Shown: piece after piece, positions 1 through 5,590 of the stretch
Layout of the letters: the number at the start of each line of letters is the position of its first letter
Numbering within the stretch: the stretch's first letter is position 1
Notes under the pieces: model-generated
What the model saw: only the letters and a program-made list of their open reading frames with translations
The model's database searches: none
What the model was told of the DNA's origin: nothing
DNA from: Thermoleophilia bacterium
GTDB lineage: Bacteria > Actinomycetota > Thermoleophilia > Gaiellales > SKUG01
Reading direction: 5' to 3'
DNA length: 5,881 nt
Assembly: GCA_025964455.1 (NCBI GenBank)
Contig: JAOPYU010000231.1
Span: forward strand, 1 to 5,881
Position numbers and translations under genes: made by a program

Positions 1-783
1 CTGGGAGAGGTCGCCGTTGGCCACCGCCGTGGTGACCACCGCGATGTCGCGGACCTGGTCGGTCAGGTTGGAGGCCATGGAGTTCACCGAGTCGGTGAGG
101 TCCTTCCACGTGCCCGAGACGCCCGGCACGTCCGCCTGGCCGCCGAGGCGACCCTCGGTGCCCACCTCGCGGGCGACCTCGGTCACCTGCTCGGAGAAGC
201 GCCGGAGCTTGTCGATCATGTCGTTGATGGTCTCGGCGAGGCCGGCGACCTCGCCCTTGGCCTCGAGCACGAACTTCTGGTCCAGGTCGCCCTCGGCGAC
301 CGCGGTGACGACGCGCACGATGCCGCGCACCTGGGTGGTCAGGTTCGACGCCATGAAGTTGACGTTGTCGGTCAGGTCGCGCCACACCCCCGAGACGCCC
401 TGCACCTCGGCCTGTCCACCCAGGCGTCCTTCCGTACCGACCTCGCGCGCCACGCGCGTAACCTCGACGGTGAAGGAGGAGAGCTGGTCGACCATCGTGT
501 TGATGGTGTCCTTGAGCTCCGCGATCTCGCCGCGCACGTTGATGGTGACCTTGCGCGAGAGGTCGCCTCGCGCCACCGCGGTGGTGACCTCGGCGATCGA
601 GCGGACCTGGTCGGTCAGGTTCGACGCCATCAGGTTGACGTTGTCGGTGAGGTCCTTCCAGGTGCCGGAGACGCCGCGCACCTCGGCCTGGCCGCCGAGG
701 CGGCCCTCCGTGCCGACCTCCTTGGCGACGCGCGTGACCTCGTCGGTGAAGGAGGAGAGCTGGTCGACCATGGCGTTGACGGT
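1..783 (-). repeat. Intragenic 276-bp tandem repeats encoding HAMP units
   Basis: Three in-frame units begin at 783, 507 and 231 (the last is cut by the window edge). Each is 276 bp (92 codons). The plus-strand word ggtcaggtt recurs at 61, 337 and 613, exactly 276 bp apart. The units are closely similar at protein and DNA level with mostly synonymous or conservative changes. The repeats are part of the coding sequence, not a mobile or CRISPR repeat. A degenerate fourth unit lies upstream at about 785-1075. Confidence 0.9.
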
Positions 784-1338
784 CGTGCCGATGCGCAGGT
801 ACTCGCCCTTGACCGGCTGGCCCTCGATCGTGAGCGCCATCTTGCGGGTGAGGTCGCCCTTGGCGACCGCGTCGAGCACGCGGGCGACCTCGGTCGTCGG
901 GCGCATCAGGTCGTCGATGAGCCCGTTGACGGATTCCACGCTCGTCTGCCAGTCGCCGCCGGCCCCGGAGAGGATCGCGCGCTCGTTGATGCGGCCTTCC
1001 TGCCCCACGGCGCGCCCGACGCGAGCGAGCTCGTTCGCCATGCGCTCGTTCATCGCGACCAGGTCATTGACGCGCATCGCCAGGTCGGCCACGGCCGGAT
1101 TGGCGGATGCCGGGACCCGCGCCCCGAAGTTGCCCGAGCGCGCGCTGTTGAGCACGGCGATGACGGAGTCGAGGTCCTCGGTGAGCACGTTGATGCGGCG
1201 CGCGCTGCGGTCGGAGCGCGCCGGGCGCCACCCGCGGCGTCGCTCCGGGTCGCGTCCGTTGCCGTTCGTCGAGGCCGCGTCGACGGTCACCGCGTCGCCG
1301 AGGTCCTCGTCGATCATGCCTGCTGCGTCCGGATCCAT
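1..1338 (-). CDS. Tandem-HAMP signalling protein, N-terminal part (probable Nik1-like hybrid sensor histidine kinase), truncated by window edge
   Basis: The minus-strand frame runs open from ATG at 1338 to position 1, giving 446 residues with no stop. An in-frame TGA at 1359-1357 lies just upstream with no other start between, so the start is well fixed. Residues 1-50 are polar and probably disordered; residues 55-100 resemble a HAMP half-unit; residues about 101-185 form a degenerate repeat; from residue 186 near-identical 92-residue repeats follow (starts at 186, 278, 370). Each repeat carries the [14 protein letters not shown] motif (209, 301, 393), a W-x-DLTD-x-VN motif, and the HAMP segment TAVAxGDL. 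No hydrophobic span is visible, so the protein is probably cytosolic. HAMP modules relay conformational signals through parallel coiled coils. Long poly-HAMP arrays of this kind normally precede GAF, HisKA, HATPase and receiver domains, as in fungal Nik1 and many actinobacterial proteins. Those domains are not visible here, so the kinase call is inference; the HAMP call is firm. Confidence 0.9.
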   Translation of the reverse strand, partial: MDPDAAGMIDEDLGDAVTVDAASTNGNGRDPERRRGWRPARSDRSARRINVLTEDLDSVIAVLNSARSGNFGARVPASANPAVADLAMRVNDLVAMNERMANELARVGRAVGQEGRINERAILSGAGGDWQTSVESVNGLIDDLMRPTTEVARVLDAVAKGDLTRKMALTIEGQPVKGEYLRIGTTVNAMVDQLSSFTDEVTRVAKEVGTEGRLGGQAEVRGVSGTWKDLTDNVNLMASNLTDQVRSIAEVTTAVARGDLSRKVTINVRGEIAELKDTINTMVDQLSSFTVEVTRVAREVGTEGRLGGQAEVQGVSGVWRDLTDNVNFMASNLTTQVRGIVRVVTAVAEGDLDQKFVLEAKGEVAGLAETINDMIDKLRRFSEQVTEVAREVGTEGRLGGQADVPGVSGTWKDLTDSVNSMASNLTDQVRDIAVVTTAVANGDLSQ

Positions 1339-1593
1339 CGCTGCCCATCCCCGAGGTCAGTGCCGTTCGCCGCGCTGGCTCGCGCGTGAATCGGTGGCGT
1401 CCGGGGATCTTGCATGTCTGCGGAGCTCGCGACAACCCGGTGCTGCAGCTATCTCGCCAGCAACGGCGAATCTGAATCGGACTGGTGAGCAAACCGAACC
1501 GACACCGTCGGAACCTGTGCGAAACGGGACGGCAATTCGGAACTGGGACCATTCCTCGGTTTGTTGTCGGTGGCAACGGTCACACATCACAAC
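1339..1593. promoter_or_regulatory. Divergent intergenic region
   Basis: This 255-bp spacer separates the minus-strand HAMP gene from the plus-strand small protein gene, so it should hold promoters for both. It is visibly richer in A and T between about 1440 and 1593 than the flanking genes. One small inverted repeat is present (ccgac 1499-1503, gtcgg 1507-1511), too short to call an operator. No convincing -35/-10 pair was found for the plus-strand gene; aacggt at 1575-1580 is a weak -10 candidate. Confidence 0.5.
1407..1435 (-). promoter_or_regulatory. Candidate promoter of the HAMP gene
   Basis: On the minus strand TTGTCG (1435-1430) and CAAGAT (1412-1407) are separated by exactly 17 nt. 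They match 4/6 and 3/6 of the TTGACA/TATAAT consensus, the second keeping the key A2 and T6 positions. Transcription would begin near 1400, leaving a leader of about 60 nt before ATG 1338. A weak GGGGA-like stretch about 10 nt before that ATG could serve as ribosome binding site. This is a pattern match only. Confidence 0.4.
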
Positions 1594-2148
1594 ATGAGCC
1601 GACTGACAGATCGCATCAACAGCCGTACCAACATCGAGCTGCCCGCCACGCAGGAGCTCCGGGACCGCGTCCTGGACTTCGTCGAGCAGGTCGTCGACCG
1701 CACGTCCGGGGTCATCGACGATGCGCCGACGCCGAGCGAGGCGGCGCGCCGGGTCCGCCGATCGCGCGCCATCGAGGTGGCGAGCGGCGCGATCGCGACG
1801 GCAGTGCCGATCGGCGTCGAGTACCTGCGCGACCGCCGCGAGCAGGTCGCGTCCATGTCGACGCCCGCCAAGACGGCGCTCGTCCTGCGCACGGCGCCCA
1901 AGGTGCTGCGCTTCCATCCGGCCGTGCGGACCGTCGCCCTGGCGGGCGGCGTCGCGGGTGCCGCGCTGCTGGTGCGCCGGAAGATCCGGTCGCGTCGGGC
2001 GGAGCGCTCCCTTCAGGCCGGGTCGGATCGGTTCGCGTCGCAGGCGTCGGCCAACCGCTTCGAGCTGGACGAGGAAGTCGCGCGCATGGCGGACGAGGGT
2101 GGCCAGCCGAGCTCCGGCCGACGCCAGCGCTCGCGCATCGGGCGCTGA
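1594..2148 (+). CDS. Hypothetical protein with one possible membrane segment
   Basis: This gene encodes 184 residues; I do not recognise the family. ATG 1594 is preferred over TTG 1561 and GTG 1570 because translation from it begins with a natural polar N-terminus (MSRLTDRIN); no clear Shine-Dalgarno sequence precedes it. Residues 17-42 look helical and charged. Residues 57-77 are moderately hydrophobic ([11 protein letters not shown]). Residues 112-127 form the best membrane-like stretch, with a Gly/Ala pattern ([13 protein letters not shown]), flanked on both sides by Arg/Lys (R112; RRKIRSRR after it). The tail (131-184) is polar and basic with acidic patches. The layout suggests a small membrane-associated or peripheral helical protein, with the basic flanks facing the cytoplasm. 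It is divergent from the HAMP gene and lies 49 bp upstream of the protease-like gene on the same strand. Coding status is supported by GC-rich third positions and an uninterrupted frame; function is unknown. Confidence 0.75.
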   Translation: MSRLTDRINSRTNIELPATQELRDRVLDFVEQVVDRTSGVIDDAPTPSEAARRVRRSRAIEVASGAIATAVPIGVEYLRDRREQVASMSTPAKTALVLRTAPKVLRFHPAVRTVALAGGVAGAALLVRRKIRSRRAERSLQAGSDRFASQASANRFELDEEVARMADEGGQPSSGRRQRSRIGR

Positions 2149-2184
2149 GCTGGTCGCGGCCGGCCGCATGGCCGACCGCTCCGG

Positions 2185-2197
2185 TACCATCGCTCGC
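2185..2197 (+). promoter_or_regulatory. Probable -10 box of a leaderless transcript
   Basis: TACCAT at 2185-2190 fits TANNNT and lies 7 nt before GTG 2198, the distance expected if transcription begins at the start codon itself. No good -35 element is visible. This position supports GTG 2198 over ATG 2168 as the start of the following gene. The same arrangement recurs before two later genes in the window. Confidence 0.5.
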
Positions 2198-2656
2198 GTG
2201 GGATCCACTGGTGACAAGCGCATCATCGGGCGCATCGAGCGCGTGGATCTTCCACGCTTCGGCCTGCTCGGCCTGGAAGCCAAGGTCGACACAGGCGCGC
2301 GCACGAGCAGCATCCACTGCACCGACGTGGTCGTCGAGGCCGAAGGCGAGGACGGCACGCGTGACATCTCGTTCACGCTGCTGGATCCCGAGCACCCCGA
2401 CTACAACGGGCGCCGCTTCCGCGCGCGTCGCGTGGACACGCAGGTCGTGAAGTCGTCCAATGGCGAGGTGCAGGAGCGCCACGTGATCGCGGCCGACGTC
2501 GTGATCGCGGGGCGCACGATCCGCACCAAGTTCAACCTCGCGGATCGCGAGGCGATGAATTACCCGGTGCTGCTCGGCCGCCGGCTGCTGCGCGGCAAGT
2601 TCCTCGTGGATGTCGCCAAGCGCGCGGCGGTGGAGCGTCCCGACGAGGAGGAGTGA
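2198..2656 (+). CDS. RimK-associated retropepsin-like 'ATP-dependent zinc protease' family protein
   Basis: The protein has 152 residues from GTG 2198 (162 if ATG 2168 is used). The family core starts around residue 8 (KRIIGRIERVDLP). Residues 29-40 read KVDTGARTSSIH; the D31-T32-G33 triad is the aspartic-peptidase-like signature of this family (Pfam Zn_protease, formerly DUF785), which is named a zinc protease but has a retropepsin-like fold signature. Further conserved blocks are VKSSNGEVQERHVI (83-96) and the NYPVLLGRRLL to FLVDV region (121-139). Length is normal for the family. Such proteins are usually encoded beside RimK-type ligases, as here, and in Pseudomonas a partner called RimB modulates RimK-dependent glutamylation of ribosomal protein S6. 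A role in processing or regulating glutamylation is therefore inferred; the reaction is not shown by sequence. The shorter start is preferred because of the -10 box placed 7 nt before it and better agreement with family length. The acidic tail (PDEEE) is distinctive. Confidence 0.88.
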   Translation: MGSTGDKRIIGRIERVDLPRFGLLGLEAKVDTGARTSSIHCTDVVVEAEGEDGTRDISFTLLDPEHPDYNGRRFRARRVDTQVVKSSNGEVQERHVIAADVVIAGRTIRTKFNLADREAMNYPVLLGRRLLRGKFLVDVAKRAAVERPDEEE

Positions 2657-2666
2657 CGCGCATCGC

Positions 2667-2689
2667 TGCTGCGAGGCGGCGGTGCAGCA
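2667..2689 (+). repeat. Short hairpin in the protease-rimK spacer
   Basis: TGCTGC (2667-2672) and GCAGCA (2684-2689) can pair around an 11-nt loop in the 60-bp gap between the two genes. A 7-bp direct repeat gcatcgc (2660-2666 and 2687-2693) flanks it. The stem is short for such GC-rich DNA and may be chance; there is no T-run to make it a terminator. Confidence 0.2.
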
Positions 2690-2704
2690 TCGCGGCCTGT
2701 GGGG

Positions 2705-2716
2705 GATGATGTCGGT
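2705..2716 (+). promoter_or_regulatory. Probable -10 box of leaderless rimK transcript
   Basis: GATGAT at 2705-2710 keeps the A2 and T6 positions of a -10 hexamer and lies 6 nt before GTG 2717. No Shine-Dalgarno-like sequence sits at the right distance from that GTG. This would give rimK its own start site in addition to any readthrough from the protease gene. Confidence 0.4.
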
Positions 2717-3757
2717 GTGACCGAGCCCTCCCCAGCGCCCGCCGACCGCGTCCCCGACCGCGCGACCGATGGCGCCGTGGATGCGACGCGCCGCGCGACC
2801 GACCCGCCGCCCGTCACCACGCCGACCAGCGAGACGCCGACGCCGCGGCGCCTCCAGATCCTGGTGCTCTCGCGACGCCGCCGGCTGTATTCCACGCGGC
2901 GCCTCGTCGAAGCCGCTGCCGCGCGCGGGCACGACGTGCGGGTCGTGGACCACACGCGCTGCTACGTCGAGGTGCGCAACTCCGGGCCGACCGTCTTCTA
3001 CGACGGCGAGGCGCTGACGGGCATCGACGCCATCATCCCGCGCATCGGTGCATCGGTGACCGAGTACGGCTCGGCCATCGTCCGCCAGTTCGAGACGCAG
3101 GGCGTGTTCACGACCACCCCGTCGATCGCACTGTCGCGCGCGCGCGACAAGCTGCGGGCCCTGCAGGTGCTCGCCCGCGACCGCGTTGCGATCCCCCACA
3201 CGCTCTTCGCGCGCCGCGCGAGCGACCTCGACGACATGCTCGAGCGGCTCGGCGGCCCGCCGGTCGTGATCAAGCTGCTCGAGGGCACGCAAGGTGTGGG
3301 CGTCGTGCTCGCGGAGACCAAGAAGGCCGCGAAGAGCGTGCTCCAGGCGTTCGAGGGACTCAAGGCCGACGTGATCGTGCAGGAGTTCATCAAGGAGGCC
3401 AAGGGCGCCGACCTGCGCGTGATCGTGGTCGGCGGGCGCGTGGTCGCCGCGATGCGTCGCGTCGGTGCGCCGGGCGAGTTCCGCGCCAACGTGCACCAGG
3501 GTGGCAGCGCGGAGAAGGTGACGCTCACCCAGCGCGAGCGCCGGCTCGCCGTGCGCGCGGCCAAGTCGCTCGGCCTGCCCGTGGCGGGCGTGGACATGCT
3601 GCGCTCCGAGCGCGGACCCCTCGTCATCGAGGTCAACGCATCGCCCGGCCTCGAGGGCATCGAGCACGCCTCCGAGGTCGACGTCGCCGGCGCGATCATC
3701 CAGTGGGTCGAGGAGCACCTCCCCAAGAAGCGCCGCCGCGACCGCGTCGGCGCCTGA
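2717..3757 (+). CDS. rimK: RimK-family ATP-grasp alpha-L-glutamate ligase with N-terminal extension
   Basis: The protein has 346 residues. RimK ligates L-glutamate to protein C-termini using ATP; in E. coli the target is ribosomal protein S6. From residue 46 (LQILVLSRRRRLYSTRRL) the sequence follows E. coli RimK (about 300 residues) almost block by block: IIPRIGASVTEYG (106-118), RARDKLRALQVLAR (141-154), KLLEGTQGVGVVLAE (186-200, ATP-binding), VQEFIKEAKGADLR (221-234), and GVDMLR...IEVNASPGLEGIE (291-316). D293, E305 and N307 sit where the E. coli metal ligands do after an offset of 45. Residues 1-45 are an extra Pro/Thr/Asp/Arg-rich, probably disordered segment not seen in E. coli RimK. GTG 2717 is chosen from the -10 box 6 nt upstream; GTG 2699 and GTG 2777 are alternatives. 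The C-terminus is basic (PKKRRRDR). The gene lies 60 bp after its usual partner. The substrate in this organism is not deducible. Confidence 0.95.
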   Translation: MTEPSPAPADRVPDRATDGAVDATRRATDPPPVTTPTSETPTPRRLQILVLSRRRRLYSTRRLVEAAAARGHDVRVVDHTRCYVEVRNSGPTVFYDGEALTGIDAIIPRIGASVTEYGSAIVRQFETQGVFTTTPSIALSRARDKLRALQVLARDRVAIPHTLFARRASDLDDMLERLGGPPVVIKLLEGTQGVGVVLAETKKAAKSVLQAFEGLKADVIVQEFIKEAKGADLRVIVVGGRVVAAMRRVGAPGEFRANVHQGGSAEKVTLTQRERRLAVRAAKSLGLPVAGVDMLRSERGPLVIEVNASPGLEGIEHASEVDVAGAIIQWVEEHLPKKRRRDRVGA

Positions 3758-3764
3758 CCGCCGC

Positions 3765-3781
3765 CGGGGGCTCGATCCCCG
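3765..3781 (+). terminator. GC hairpin just after rimK
   Basis: CGGGG (3765-3769) pairs with CCCCG (3777-3781) around a 7-nt loop, starting 8 nt after the rimK stop. Only a weak AATTT follows a few bases later, so this is not a classic U-tract terminator. It may act with the larger hairpin at 3787-3831 to end the upstream transcript. Confidence 0.35.
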
Positions 3782-3786
3782 CATGA

Positions 3787-3831
3787 ATTTGGTGACGTTA
3801 GCCGTACCTGAGCCGGCCAACGTCACCAAAT
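3787..3831. repeat. Perfect 13-bp inverted repeat, possible operator or terminator hairpin
   Basis: ATTTGGTGACGTT (3787-3799) is matched exactly by its reverse complement AACGTCACCAAAT (3819-3831). After one mismatched pair (3800/3818), four more pairs form inside (GCCG 3801-3804 with CGGC 3814-3817), leaving a 9-nt loop. The arms are clearly less GC-rich than the surrounding DNA, so this is unlikely to be a composition artefact. There is no T-run after it on either side. Its right arm ends 14 bp before the -10 box of the next gene, so it covers the -35 area. It could be a transcription factor operator, a hairpin terminator without U-tract for rimK, or a copy of a dispersed palindromic repeat. 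Confidence 0.85.
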
Positions 3832-3845
3832 CCGTCAGCGCTGGG

Positions 3846-3857
3846 TAGGGTCGCCAT
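3846..3857 (+). promoter_or_regulatory. Probable -10 box of the membrane protein operon (leaderless)
   Basis: TAGGGT at 3846-3851 fits TANNNT and lies 6 nt before ATG 3858, consistent with transcription starting at or next to the start codon. No Shine-Dalgarno sequence is present. The -35 region overlaps the right arm of the inverted repeat, which would let a bound protein block polymerase. Confidence 0.55.
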
Positions 3858-4580
3858 ATGGAGCTCTTCGCACCCGAGAACCTGCCCGGCGTGGGCATGG
3901 GCGACCTTCGATCGATCGCCGCCATCTGCGGCCTGTTGGGGATGGCCGTCACCAGCGGCATGCTCGTCGCGGAGGGCGCGATCGGCACGATCCTGTTCAT
4001 CGCGAGCGCGGTCGCCGTGCTGTCGGAGAAGCCCGACCTGGGCGGGTCGGTCCCGGCCGCGGTGAGCGTCCTGCTGCTGCTCTTCCTGCTCACCGTGGTG
4101 CGCATGCTGCTCACGCGCGGCGCGCGACGCGACAGCGCCCGCATCGTCGGCGAGGCTGCGGATTCTCCGGAGACTCGCCAGGCCCGGACCGGCATCGCCC
4201 GCCGCGAGAAGCGGAGTCGACAAATAGGGTTCCTCGCCGTGGCGTGGGCCGGCGCCGCCAGCGGCTTCGCGTGGGCGGAGTGGAACGAGGTGCCGTTCCG
4301 GCTCGAGGACGCCGAAGCCGTCGTCGGTCTCGCGATCGGCGTGCTCGCCGCTGCCGTCGGCGGTGATGCCGCGTACCGGTTCCTGCAGGGCGCGCTCCGG
4401 GCGGGCGGCAGCGCCGTGATCGTCGGTGTCGTGGTGTGCGTCGCGGCGCTCGTGCTCAACTCCATGAGCGTCTACGTCCCCTTCGTCGGCGCCGTGGTCT
4501 TCCTGCTCGTCCTCGTGCTGGCCGTGCGGCTGCACCGACGCGCACAGGCCAAGTTCGCGGGACTGCGCATCCTCTCGTGA
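3858..4580 (+). CDS. Polytopic membrane protein of unknown function
   Basis: The protein has 240 residues; I do not recognise the family. Hydrophobic segments are visible at about 19-38, 41-55, 65-86, 122-140, 152-170, 184-202 and 204-224, giving six or seven membrane spans. The loop 87-121 and the C-terminus (RLHRRAQAKF) are rich in Arg/Lys and so probably cytoplasmic. The motif SG-x3-AE occurs twice, at 33-39 and 135-141, each at the end of a hydrophobic segment, hinting at a possible internal duplication; the rest of the halves are not obviously alike. ATG 3858 follows a -10 box by 6 nt, supporting this start. The stop overlaps the GTG of the lipoprotein gene by 4 bp, so the two are likely translationally coupled and may form one envelope complex. 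No enzymatic motif is evident. Confidence 0.85.
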   Translation: MELFAPENLPGVGMGDLRSIAAICGLLGMAVTSGMLVAEGAIGTILFIASAVAVLSEKPDLGGSVPAAVSVLLLLFLLTVVRMLLTRGARRDSARIVGEAADSPETRQARTGIARREKRSRQIGFLAVAWAGAASGFAWAEWNEVPFRLEDAEAVVGLAIGVLAAAVGGDAAYRFLQGALRAGGSAVIVGVVVCVAALVLNSMSVYVPFVGAVVFLLVLVLAVRLHRRAQAKFAGLRILS

Positions 4581-5581
4581 GGGCGCACCCGCACCGGCTC
4601 CTGGCCGCCGCCTGCATCGTCGCGCTCGCCGTGACGGTCGCCGCATGTGGCGAGGACGAGCCGAAGCGCTCCCCCGCCCGCACCGACGCTGCGACGGAGG
4701 AACCGACGCCGACCGACGAGGGTCCGACCACACCGGCGACGACGACCGACGCCGAGGCGCCGGATCCATCGGCCCCGATTGAGTCCTATCCCGCGCGCCC
4801 GAAGAACCTCCGCATCACGGCGGAGGACCGGGCCGACCTGCTCGACGTCGCCAATGCCTGGAAGCGGACACACGAGCGAAGCTGGGGAGCTGGCGGAACC
4901 AAATTCGTCGGGAAGGAGCTGGGCGCACCGCTGCCGGGCGACGTCTACGACTCCGGGTGGCTCGAGCACGAATACGCGTACGCGAGCTTCCCCCTGGAGG
5001 GCTGGCCGCTCGAGAACTCCCTGCTGTTTGTCCGCGACGCTGACGTCGCCGACGAGGACACCCAGTGGCGCGTGCTGCGCCACGACATCAGCACCGACGT
5101 GAGCGGCGTCTGCAGCCTGCCGACCCCGCTCGTGGGGCTGTGGTACCGCGAGACCGGCACGGCCAACGGCTGCGCACCCCTCGGTGCACCCGCCGGCGCG
5201 ATCGAGGCCGCTTCGCTCGCCCGCTCACCGCGCCTCGTGCAGTCGACCGACGGCAACGTGCGCTGCCTGCTGGAGCTGTCCGAGGAGCGCGTGCAGGTCG
5301 CCTGTGCCCGAGTGGTGCGCCCGGTCGGCGCCGCCCTCGGCGAAGGCGAGCCCGAGCCGACGTCCTCGCGCCGCAACGCCACCCAGCTGATCGACGCGCT
5401 GTTCGATTCGTCGGGCGCCACCAACCCGCGCGGCACGACCCTCGGCCTGGACGACCACGTCCGGGTCACCCGTCGCGGCACCGAGGTGCTTCGCTGCACC
5501 AGCCCGGCCGGCACCGGGATCACCTGCACCACGCCGGGTGGCGGCACCCTCGACCTCGGCCCGACCGGCGACCCCGCCTGA
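4577..5581 (+). CDS. Putative lipoprotein with Pro/Thr-rich linker and six-cysteine outer domain
   Basis: The protein has 334 residues from GTG 4577. Residues 1-24 form a lipoprotein signal peptide: basic N-region (RAHPHR), hydrophobic core (LLAAACIVALAVTV), lipobox VAAC with Cys24 as the lipidated residue. Residues 25-70 are a Pro/Thr/Glu/Asp-rich spacer that would lift the folded part from the membrane. The domain from about 75 has Cys at 179, 199, 230, 243, 307 and 317; an even number outside the membrane suggests disulfides. The region around 305-325 (VLRCTSPAGTGITCTTPGG) has two Cys ten residues apart with Gly between. No known domain is recognised. The frame is also open upstream to about 4436, but GTG 4577 is chosen because it yields the signal peptide and overlaps the preceding stop (GTGA). 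It is in the same operon as the membrane protein before it and the phosphodiesterase-like protein after it. Confidence 0.85.
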   Translation: MRAHPHRLLAAACIVALAVTVAACGEDEPKRSPARTDAATEEPTPTDEGPTTPATTTDAEAPDPSAPIESYPARPKNLRITAEDRADLLDVANAWKRTHERSWGAGGTKFVGKELGAPLPGDVYDSGWLEHEYAYASFPLEGWPLENSLLFVRDADVADEDTQWRVLRHDISTDVSGVCSLPTPLVGLWYRETGTANGCAPLGAPAGAIEAASLARSPRLVQSTDGNVRCLLELSEERVQVACARVVRPVGAALGEGEPEPTSSRRNATQLIDALFDSSGATNPRGTTLGLDDHVRVTRRGTEVLRCTSPAGTGITCTTPGGGTLDLGPTGDPA

Positions 5582-5585
5582 GGAG
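5581..5585 (+). promoter_or_regulatory. Ribosome binding site for the phosphodiesterase gene
   Basis: AGGAG at 5581-5585 overlaps the lipoprotein stop codon and lies 5 nt before GTG 5591. It is the clearest Shine-Dalgarno sequence at a gene start in the window and favours GTG 5591 over ATG 5627 as start. Having it inside an operon agrees with the upstream genes using leaderless or coupled starts. Confidence 0.6.
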
Positions 5586-5590
5586 TGCGT

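Noticed and set aside
1..783. Regular 276-bp repeats considered as CRISPR or satellite array
   Set aside because: Period, lack of variable spacers and intact coding frame show protein-domain repeats.
1499..1511. ccgac-acc-gtcgg inverted repeat in the divergent spacer
   Set aside because: Only 5 bp per arm, expected by chance in GC-rich DNA, and not at a convincing position relative to a promoter.
17..1597. Long plus-strand open frame of 526 codons
   Set aside because: It is the antisense of the HAMP gene. Its protein is Ser/Arg/Thr-rich with no domain logic, while the minus strand gives clear HAMP repeats; the repeats keep both frames open.
1712..4465. Minus-strand open frame of 917 codons
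   Set aside because: It lies antisense to four plus-strand genes with recognisable or membrane-protein features. Its product is a His/Arg/Ala-rich low-complexity string typical of the mirror frame of GC-rich genes.
4436..4576. Upstream extension of the lipoprotein frame
   Set aside because: The extra 47 residues are Arg-rich, overlap the membrane protein gene, and would bury the signal peptide; GTG 4577 with the 4-bp overlap is a better start.
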